Below are positions 56,221 through 64,000 of a stretch of DNA of 64,000 nt, one piece after another. Each line of letters starts with the position of its first letter. Position 1 is the first letter of the stretch. The position numbers and the translations under genes are program-made. The stretch comes from Adenophora triphylla var. japonica (Eukaryota > Streptophyta > Magnoliopsida > Asterales > Campanulaceae): positions 614,501 to 678,500 of the forward strand of contig JAFEMH010000340.1 of the NCBI GenBank assembly GCA_022495995.1, written 5' to 3'. The notes beneath the pieces were generated by a model. The model did not search any database. It saw only the letters and a program-made list of their open reading frames with translations, and was not told the origin of the DNA.

Positions 56221-57183
56221 GCTCCTCGACATTTGATGTTAGTCGACATGTTGAATGCCGAGGAAGAGGAGGAGCAGGATAGGGAAGCCCATTTCCTTAC
56301 TTTGATGATGACCGAGGAGGCCCTTGGTCATCTCTCGTTGAGGTCTAGGTCGGCCTTTGGAGGTGCCTAGGTCGGCATATGAGGGATGCCTTGTCGGAAT
56401 ATGTTAGTGCCTTGTCGGCATATATTCGTATTGTGGCCTTAGTCATATTATTCACTCTTCTATATCTAGGTCGACATAGTGGAAATTGGCGAGAATGCAT
56501 GACGAGAATAAGTAGGAAAGCCCACTCCCTATGTCGTATGGGAGACTTGTGTGGGCCCAATCCATTGGGCCTTGCCCGGTTATGATCCACTTTTGGCCCT
56601 CGGTTTATACCGTTCAGTGGCCCCCGACTTCCTAGCTCGGCTATGCCAAGGAGAAAGTGGTGCTCGATCTCGGCTTAAACGGATACGAACGGGTTTTTAC
56701 AAGTCACGAGGCATAATCATTTATTCGCTGATTATTTGGACATTGATAGGCGCGGATATCAATGACGAGACATTCTCCTTGGAAACTTGCTAGAACATTA
56801 ATTGTGGAGAGGTAGACGATGCCTTAACCAGTTTTTCGACCCATACCCGTTTAGATCTGGGTATAAAAGCCAAAATCATTTCCATTTTTACTCTTTTATC
56901 ATTGCTGCAAATTGAGAGAGACCCATAAACTTGAAAAACCGCAAGAAATTCTGAGTTTTGTTCTTGATTTTATCCAATCCAAGCTTGATTTCTTCGCGTT
57001 TCCTTCATCAAACTACGAATCAGGTATACATTTCTCCCCCTTTCTCTAATTTCTTCGTATTTATGGGCTGTTGTGATTTCTATTCTTGGTGGGTTTGTAA
57101 GAACCACCATTGTTATCCATTTCTTGAAGCTTTTCTTGGGTAAGTTTATTAAGCAATTTCTTGTGCCTTCCTCGTTCATAGAG
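56221..57183 (+). other. Promoter and 5' leader of the gypsy-type transposon ORF
   Basis: Repeated GTCGGCATAT words at 56330-56480. TATA box GGGTATAAAAGCC at about 56868. A leader with a probable intron follows: donor CAG|GTATAC (57023/57024) and acceptor TTCATAG|AG (57181), which removes ATGs lying upstream of the chosen start. Confidence 0.55.
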
Positions 57184-57940
57184 ATGGCAAGAATGTGGAG
57201 GAGCAATCCCAATGCCCTATATTGTTATCATACCCAAAACCTTAGAATTTACCAGAGAATTGATGGGCCGTGGATGATGTTGAGTTTGAATGAGATCGGG
57301 GAGATACTGACGAGGTACCAATCTCCTAAAATTGACGTCGGTTATCCTAGTCGGTTTAAGATTGACCGGCTTAGTGTTGATTCCCCAAATATTGTGTTGT
57401 TCCACGGTTGGTCGGAAATCATTGACAATGGGAAGGGATACCCTTCCTCGTCCTCGTCATTCCATTTGCCTTGGCCAAAATCTGATCTTTTATTATTTGT
57501 TTGTGCAACTATGATGGGAAGGGGGAATATCATTGTTCGTCCTTCAACTGGTCCTTCTACCTCGGGTAGAATTGTCAATGCCTTTACCCAGGAGGCCCAA
57601 GTAGGCAATCGAGGAAGAGGACGTGGGAGGTCCAACCGTGGTAGGTACAACACCCCTAGGGCTAGGTCTGCTAAAGTTGGGGAACCCATGCTTGAGGAAA
57701 TTTATACCAAGTATGGGGTGTCGAGGGAGAAATACCGACTTAGCTACCTCCCCGGTGTCCCATTAAAGGATAAGGAGGCGATGAATGATTTTTTGTATAG
57801 CCTCAACTATGTCCATTTCTATTATAAACAGTTCCAAATCAGCCTTCGTCTCCCCCTCGATCCTTTCATCTGTTAATTTCTAGAGGACATGCAGGCCATC
57901 CCGGCCATGATAGGTGCCAATGTCGTGAGGTTCCTTATTG

Positions 57941-59784
57941 TCTCTAAACCTAACGATTCTTTTAATATCGCAAGTGCATGGGTTATAAATAGTCTAGAAA
58001 GTGCAAGTACGGGTCAATCCCACAGAGACAGGGTTTGCTTAGAAGGATATTTGCTTTTATAAAAACAAGGTTGGGGGAAATATGTTTTGGTTTATGAAAA
58101 TACTAAAAAAACTTGTACAGATTATTTTAATTTAACTCTTATAAGATGAAGGTATTCTCGGGGTTGGGACTCGAACAATCATTTATTCATCAAATAATCA
58201 TGTCTTTGCATTAAAGGTTTCGTCAAAATCAAGGATGGTACATTCAGCATATACTACTTCTCACGATCAAGCAAGTAGTATTTGTATTCTTCACTAATTA
58301 TGCCCTATCTCTCGATGGTCCATAATTAGTAAGAATCTATTAATGTTTATAAAGTCTACGTACTTTCCATTCAAGGAACATCCCTAGGCCATTAATCTAC
58401 TCTCATGATTAATGAAACCTAGTTCAATTTCATATGGTTCCGCTAATCGAGATTCACAGCTACGTCCTTCTCTCGATTAACTAGAATCATACAAGTTGAA
58501 CGTCTCCAAAATGTAAGTCTTTTCAGTTTGATATGAAAGAATTGTTAAGATGAAGAGAGATGCCATGATTTTAAAGGTGATGAATAAAAGTGATGAGTTT
58601 CCAGTCCCAAGAATTTGGGAGATTACTCACAACCCATAATTAAAAAAAGCATAAAATAATAAAATGAAGATAGGAATAGAAAAACTTATGCTTGTAGAAG
58701 AAACGGAGGCTGCAAGTAAACTTCAGTAATTTTATTGTTTCGATCTTCAAAACTAACTCTAAGAACAATCGATGAATCTTTGAATATAAGTAAATTGCTA
58801 GAGTATTTTGATATCTATCTGTGTACTTTCAGATGATTTTCTATATCTAAGACTAAATACAAGGGTCCTTTTTATACCTATTTTGGCTGAGGGTTGCATC
58901 TTTTGGAAAAGGCATCCTTTGGCTGAACAGGGGGTGCTCGGCCGAGGCAAGGGAGGTGTTCGGCCGAGCAAGACCTTCCAAGCTTCCTTCTGGCCCCTCA
59001 TGCTCGACCGAGTCAAGGGAATGCTCGGCCGAGCGGCAGCTTCTTTGGACTGGCTTTTGGAATTTTCAGCTTTGACCCCTCTATTTCCATAGCTTTTACT
59101 CTAAGCCCATTGTACTTCAAAATATGAACTTAAAACTTGTATATTTACACAAAATACCAACCAAGTGTAAAATCTAAGATATAAAATCAAATAAGCTAAT
59201 TTATACTTAATTGGTACTAAATTTAAAGTAAATAACGTAATAAAAATAGCCAAAATCTTACAAAAAACGCGTTTTTTCTTAAGCTTAGAAAAAATGTGTT
59301 TTGTTTCCCCTGCTAGTACCATTGTTAGTGTAACAAAGTGCCAGTGTAACAAAGTGCTAGTGTTAGTATAAAAAAGTGTCAGTGTAAAAAAAGTGTCAGT
59401 GTTAGTGTTACAAAGTGCCAGTGTAAAAAAGTGTCAGTGTTAGTGTTATAAAGTGCCAGTGTAAAGAGTGTCAGTGCATATATATTAAGTGCCAGTGTAA
59501 AAAAGTGTCAGTGTTAGCGTAACAAAGTGCCAGTGTTAGTGTAACAAAGTGCCAGTGTAAAGAGTGTCAGTGCATGTATATTAAGTGTCAGTATAAAGAG
59601 TGCCAATGTAGGGTAAAAAAGTGCCAATATGAAGAGTGCCAGTGCATGTATTATTAAGTGTCAGTGTAAAAATGGTTTTTCCTTAAGCTTAGAAAAAAAT
59701 GTGTTTTTTATAAGACCAACTCATAAAAAATACTATAAATGAGTAAATGATTATAAAATAGTCATTTATCATTCCTCACCAGCT
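57941..59784. mobile_element. Unclassified non-autonomous insertion with 6-bp target duplication
   Basis: TTATTG lies at 57935-57940 and 59785-59790. Removing one copy plus the insert restores the host frame across VRFLI|VLCRS. It starts TCTCTAAACCTAACG and has no inverted end that I can see. The sequence 'gcaagtgcatggg...gggtcaatcccacagagac' near the left end is a look shared by many dispersed plant repeats. No ORF with a known motif. A GTGCCAGTGT-type minisatellite lies at 59330-59670. Confidence 0.7.
59330..59670. repeat. Irregular minisatellite of GTG(C/T)CAGTGT(A/T) words
   Basis: More than fifteen copies of 'gtgccagtgtaa' or 'gtgtcagtgtta' in mixed order, with spacers such as 'aaaaaa' and 'aacaaa'. 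It lies inside the 57941-59784 insertion. Confidence 0.88.
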
Positions 59785-61037
59785 TTATTGTTCTGTGCCG
59801 TAGTTTAGGCTTTGAACACTGCCAGTCAGCCTTCCATCATTTTTTCACTATGAGCTATAAAGAGGACACAAGGATGTTAGTGGTGAGGAGTGACCCCAAT
59901 CAGCCAAAACTTATATTTTCGATGTCCAGCAAGGTATCTGGGTGGAACAACCTTGTTATAAGGGTTGAGAGCCGACAAGGCTAGGAGTTTCCTGCACCTT
60001 CTCGGTTTCCAGGGGTGCCCGAGCAGGTGTGGAGGCCAAATTGGAGTGGCCAACTTATAGAAAGATTGATGCAATTTGCTTCCGTCGGCACTTTGTATTG
60101 GTCTAGCCTAGAAGCCGACCAACGATATTACGTCCAAGCCGGCATCATGCCTGGTCCTTTAGATGGTTAAGTGCCCATAGACCTAGTGATTAGGGGAAAT
60201 GGGTATCCATACTGGAGGGAACATCCCGATCTCGTCTTTCATTCTGATTGCGACATCTACAAATTATACGAGAACCGGTGTTTAACCGTGAATGACTTGC
60301 CCGATTGTAATTTTCCTGCTTCTCATCTTTCCATACTTGCACATTTTTATTTGTTGTTGTAGTTTCCTCGTCTTTATGCTGATGATTACCTCTCTCGTCT
60401 TTGTGCAGACTTAACTGCCGCGCAAGAGAAGAAGATGGAGGAAGAAATCCTTGACCCTCAGGCATTAATGAAACTGAATAGTAGGACTTCACAATCCTCG
60501 GTCAAGAGCAAGAGGCGCTCTGACGCCATGAAAAGACATGCAATGTTGGTCCTAAAGCAGGCAACAAGGGTGAAAATAGCTAGAGGGAGGGGAGTGAATA
60601 GCTGTTATAAATTTTTCGACCCTTTTTGAAAAACAAAACCTCTTGCTTACAAAACTGCTCTTGCAGTGTATCAAAAATGCAAGTGAGATTTGTAAAATGC
60701 ACAGCAGAATTTCTTAAGTAACAGAGTGAGGTTTAGTAGCGTGGTTTACAAAACAGTAAAATGAGGTTTGACAATGATTAACTATAAACACAATTCACAA
60801 ATCTGGACAACCTATAAATATCAAACAGATAAGACAAATTAGTTTGAATGATAAATAATAAAGAAAATGCAGAAATTAAAGAACACAATATTTGGAGTGG
60901 TTCAATAGTAAATGATCATCCACTATCAAGATGGTTAGTCTTGGATTTTATAACTACTAGATTTGTATTAGATGATGAGAGAGATTACAAGGTTACAAGA
61001 ATCAAACCCAAATCTAAAATCTAAACAATGAAGCAAA

Positions 61038-61039
<2 letters not shown>

Positions 61040-61112
<73 letters not shown>
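61040..61112. repeat. (AT)n microsatellite
   Basis: About 36 AT dinucleotides directly after the Helitron 5' end. Confidence 0.97.
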
Positions 61113-61116
<4 letters not shown>

Positions 61117-61219
61117 GTTGGTGAGGAGGGTTATGGCTTCGCCACGTGGACAAGTTTAGGCAAACTCTTGATTTTGAAGAAGCCACGTTATCACTATCCC
61201 AAAATCTATATGACTTTTG

Positions 61220-61850
61220 GTATTCTCCTTATTAGCTAATACTATTAGTTAATAATAATAGTTATTATATAGGTTAACTATTACTATTAATAGTATTAGT
61301 TAACTATAATAGTTACTTTACAAGTTAACTATTACTATTAATTGTATTAGTTAACTATAATAGTTACTATATATATTAACTATTACTATTAATTGTATCA
61401 GTTAACTATAATAGTTACTATATAAGTTAACTATTACTATTAATAGTATTAGTTAATTATAATAGTTACTATATATGTTAACTATTACTATTAATAGTAT
61501 TAGTTAACCATAATAGTTACTTTATAAGTTAACTATTACTATTAATTGTATTAGTTAACCATAATAGTTACTATATATGTTAACTATTACTATTAATAGT
61601 ATTAGTTAACTATAATAGTTACTATATATGTTAACTATTACTATTAATTGTATTAGTTAACTATAATAGTTATTATATATGTTAACTATTACTATTAATA
61701 GTATTAGTTAATTATAATAGTTACTATATATGCTAACTATTATTATAAATAGTATTAATATACTATATAGGTTAAGTAATAGTTTTATAGTTACAATATA
61801 TGTTAACTATTACTATTAATAATATTAGTTAATCATAATAGTTATTATAT
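61220..61850. repeat. Tandem array, about 51-bp unit, about 11-12 copies
   Basis: Unit: GTTAACTATTACTATTAATA + GTATTAGTTAACTATAATAG + TTACTATATAT. Within the unit GTTAACTAT and ATAGTTAAC-like words form inverted repeats, so each unit could fold into a hairpin. Starts at about 61265, 61325, 61376, 61426, 61480, 61529, 61580, 61630, 61681 and 61733. Confidence 0.92.
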
Positions 61851-64000
61851 ATATATATATATATATATCAAAGTAGGTTGTTAATAATGTCAATGAGCAT
61901 TTAGCTTAAAGATGTACTTTTTTCGGGAAGATTAAGGGTTGGAACCCCCTACGTTGTATTTAAAATGTTGTAATTTGAAAAGAAATAGGTCGTTAGTTTT
62001 TTCATTCATTTTGTTAACGTCCATAAAAAATGTTGCATACTAACATAAATTATGACATCAAAAATAAATGACATAAAGTATGAACATCAATAATAAAATA
62101 GCAAAAATTGCTACATTGTTAGTCACAATGCAATTCCTATTAAACTTATGTGCAACAAAGTTATTAAAATTGAACACAATTTTTATATCTTTATAAATGT
62201 TAATGTTTTGATTCATTTATAATATACTTAAATTATAAAAAATAAATCATTATATTAGCTTCCCGTGCGGAGCACGGGTTACCTACTAGTCTTAGACTAT
62301 AATCGGTGTATCCCAAATGATTTAATATATGTGATTAATCAAATGAGGGGTGTGTGTGTGATAAAAAAGATTCAAGGCTCTTTAAATCTGTATGATATAG
62401 AGCACAATAAATCTTGGTGTTACAAGGCTTAAATTTCTGGGCTGGAGATTTGTTCTTGAATGTATGAAGGTTGAAGATGAAGATTCAAAGGATTATGAAA
62501 ATCTGAAAAATATCTTCAAATCTTCAAATGACTCTCTTAAATCAATATTCTCAAGCAATCTTCAAATGATGAAGATTGGTGGTATTTATACCCAAGCACC
62601 AAAAAGTAGCCGTTTGGTATAGCTGTAGCAAGTACAGTGATGGCGCGGTCTGATTGGTCCAGGTGTCCACTTTTCTCCTTTTGTTCAGAAGTTGTTGATA
62701 AGGTTATACGGACCTCAGCTGACATTCTAGGATGAAGGACATCTGTCACATTTTCAAAATTCTTTTAAGCTCAGAGTGACCGTTAGTCACGTTGATTGAA
62801 CTCATAGTTAACTCAATGTTGCTGATTTGGATTAATCAGTCAAAAGTTGTCCAGCTCTTCAAGTCTTCAATCATTGGATGAGGTTGGTGAGATGCGGTTT
62901 AGAAGTGCGGTCTCATAAGAGAGGTTTGCTTTGTGGTTTGCTATGTGCGGTTTCATGATTAGGTTTGCACAAGCGATTTGCTAAGTGCGGCTTTCATCCA
63001 TGAGGTTTGCACTAGCAATCCGGTTTTACACGACTTCAAAACCTCTTTACTTGAAACCTCATGTCTAATACAGTTGTGCCAGTCTTCAAGCCTAAATAAA
63101 CATATTCTATAAATTGGACATGTACTAAAAAATTTAAGTCTAAGCTTCACTACATATGGGCCTGAAGTCCAGAAAATATAGATGAGGTTATGGAATAATT
63201 CAAATTAAAGCTAAGGCTAGCAGGGTTAAAGTATGCATACCCAACAGGCAGTCTTGGCCACCAAAGAAGTTGGGGCTTTGCCCCTCAAGCCGGTGGGTGG
63301 CGCTGATGCCTCCACCGAGGAATCTGACGATGGGCAGGAGGCTCAAACCGAGGAAGGACAAAGCTCCTATGAAATCATAACTCCTCAGGCCGAGGAGCCT
63401 TTAAAGCAAACCGGCTTGGTAGAGGTCAAGGAGGCAAATGCTGGGAGAAGGAATCCAACTCAAAAGCGGCCAAGGACAGAGGCCGAGGTGGGAGGTTCCT
63501 CGAAAAGGGTTGTAACTGAGTTTTCCTAAACTATATTGTCTGCTCGGCATATAAAGACATATGCTAAGGTCGAACAGTTTGTACAGGAGGCCCGTGTAGC
63601 TCCAATTTTCAAGGGCATAGATCTCCTTGCTCTTAAGGGCCCCCAACGAAGGGTTGGTCGGGCTATCATCTACAGGTCCATAGATGATGATCTTCTGGAT
63701 CACTTCCTCGTCGACACTAAGCCCAGCATGGAAATTTGGCCAGCAGGAAGGACATTCTCTTGAGCGAAGTAAACCTTTCTCGTCTTTTAATTTTTCCTTC
63801 CTCGTCATATTTGAACTTATAGTTTTTCTGATCAATTTTTTCTTTGTTTTGTATAGCTGGCCACGGTCACGGATTATGAGGCCATCAAGGCTAAGGCGAC
63901 TGAATCCATGAGCAAAAGCTCAAAAAACAGGGCGAGAAGCACAAAGCCGACCTGAAGAGGGCTTTGGAGCTCTTGAAGAACCTTCGTCCTGATGCTGATG

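Larger units (their letters stand above)
61038..62289 (+). mobile_element. Non-autonomous Helitron
   Basis: 5' end TC (61038) after A. 3' end CTAG (62286-62289) followed by T, so insertion is between A and T as Helitrons do. A hairpin CCCGTGCGGAGCACGGG (62262-62278) lies 11 bases before the 3' end. Removing 1,252 bp rejoins 'gaagcaaa' to 'tcttagac'. No RepHel coding sequence. The interior is an (AT)n run and a 51-bp tandem array. Confidence 0.88.
60576..63236. mobile_element. Second non-coding insertion in the gypsy-type ORF, itself carrying a Helitron
   Basis: The host frame ends ...LKQAT (about 60573) and resumes ...QQAVLATKEV (63238). Both ends are approximate and no TSD was found. The left part opens with 'tagagggaggggagtgaata', a common look for one class of dispersed plant repeats. 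The right part (62880-63030) has repeated 'gaggtttgc' and 'gtgcgg' words. Excluding the Helitron the insert is about 1.4 kb. Confidence 0.5.
57184..64000 (+). pseudogene. Gypsy-type transposon ORF (PF04195-like domain plus coiled coil), split by two insertions, runs off the window
   Basis: Start ATG 57184 (MARMWRSNPNALYC). An Arg/Gly-rich linker RGRGRGRSNRGRY (about 57612-57650) precedes EEIYTKYGVSREKYRLSYLP and FQISLRLPLDPFIC. The domain continues MIGANVVRFL (to 57940) and, after a 1.85 kb insertion, LCRSLGFEHC... (59791) to about 60165. Stops are at 57874, 59980 and 60167. A probable 56-bp intron (60307-60362) joins ...VNDLPD to FPRLYADDYLSRLC. Then LTAAQEKKMEEE and a basic piece KSKRRSDAMKRH, ending near 60575. 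After a second insertion the frame resumes at about 63237 with an acidic linker, HIKTYAKVEQFVQEARVAP and a coiled-coil start (DYEAIKAKATESMSK) reaching the window end. The family matches the ORF at 48.1-51.0 kb. Element type beyond 'gypsy-associated' is unknown. Confidence 0.7.

Overview
This 64 kb window is plant nuclear DNA, most likely from a eudicot, and is almost entirely transposable elements. Evidence for a plant: LTR retrotransposons with plant-type primer-binding sites (Met-tRNA type in two Copia elements, the TGGCGACTCC type in a Tat/Ogre-like Gypsy element), a CACTA transposon with plant DUF4216 and En/Spm-type proteins, Stowaway-, Tourist-, Mutator- and Helitron-type ends, and a captured piece of a plant C2H2 zinc-finger (ZAT/STZ-like) gene. 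I found no intact ordinary host gene, tRNA, rRNA or CRISPR array.

Left third (about 0.9-28.5 kb): one old SIRE/Maximus-like Copia element carries three large insertions. A CACTA element (1441-9036, 3-bp TSD AAC) sits a few bases before the end of its 5' LTR. A Mutator-like element (12673-18461, long terminal inverted repeats) lies between its pol and its extra 3' ORF; that element itself contains a minus-strand Copia remnant and an antisense zinc-finger gene fragment. A second Copia element (21207-28422, TSD ATTAT, TG...CA LTRs) interrupts the 3' LTR and carries a Stowaway MITE (27949-28355) in its own 3' LTR. Without the insertions the host element is about 7 kb, with a deletion removing protease, integrase and most of reverse transcriptase.

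Middle (29.1-47.2 kb): an 18 kb Tat/Ogre-lineage Gypsy element with both LTRs (29130-30865 and 45424-47176). Order: primer-binding site, long leader, decayed gag, protease, reverse transcriptase (YVDD kept), RNase H, a second RNase H typical of Tat elements, a nearly intact integrase, then two antisense ORFs (one open for 500 codons and DUF7745-like, one decayed) and tandem-repeat arrays before the 3' LTR. A palindrome with core TCCGCGCGGA lies about 23 bp upstream of the LTR TATA box and also upstream of both antisense ORFs, each time followed by an AT-rich TATA-like stretch. This looks like one promoter module serving sense and antisense transcription and is the most interesting signal in the window.

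Right third (47.2-64 kb): the tail of another Gypsy-type element (47-48-bp repeat array, a minus-strand ORF with a putative gypsy-type transposon domain and coiled coil, then an LTR holding a Tourist/Harbinger-like MITE), partly duplicated in tandem (second copy 53579-55215). From 56.2 kb to the window end there is a plus-strand ORF of the same general family, with a 5'-UTR intron. It is split by a 1.8 kb insertion with a 6-bp TSD and by a 2.7 kb insertion that contains a non-autonomous Helitron (61038-62289).

Nearly all coding regions are remnants. Coordinates of LTR ends, TSDs and TIRs were read directly; domain names come from motif recognition without database searches.
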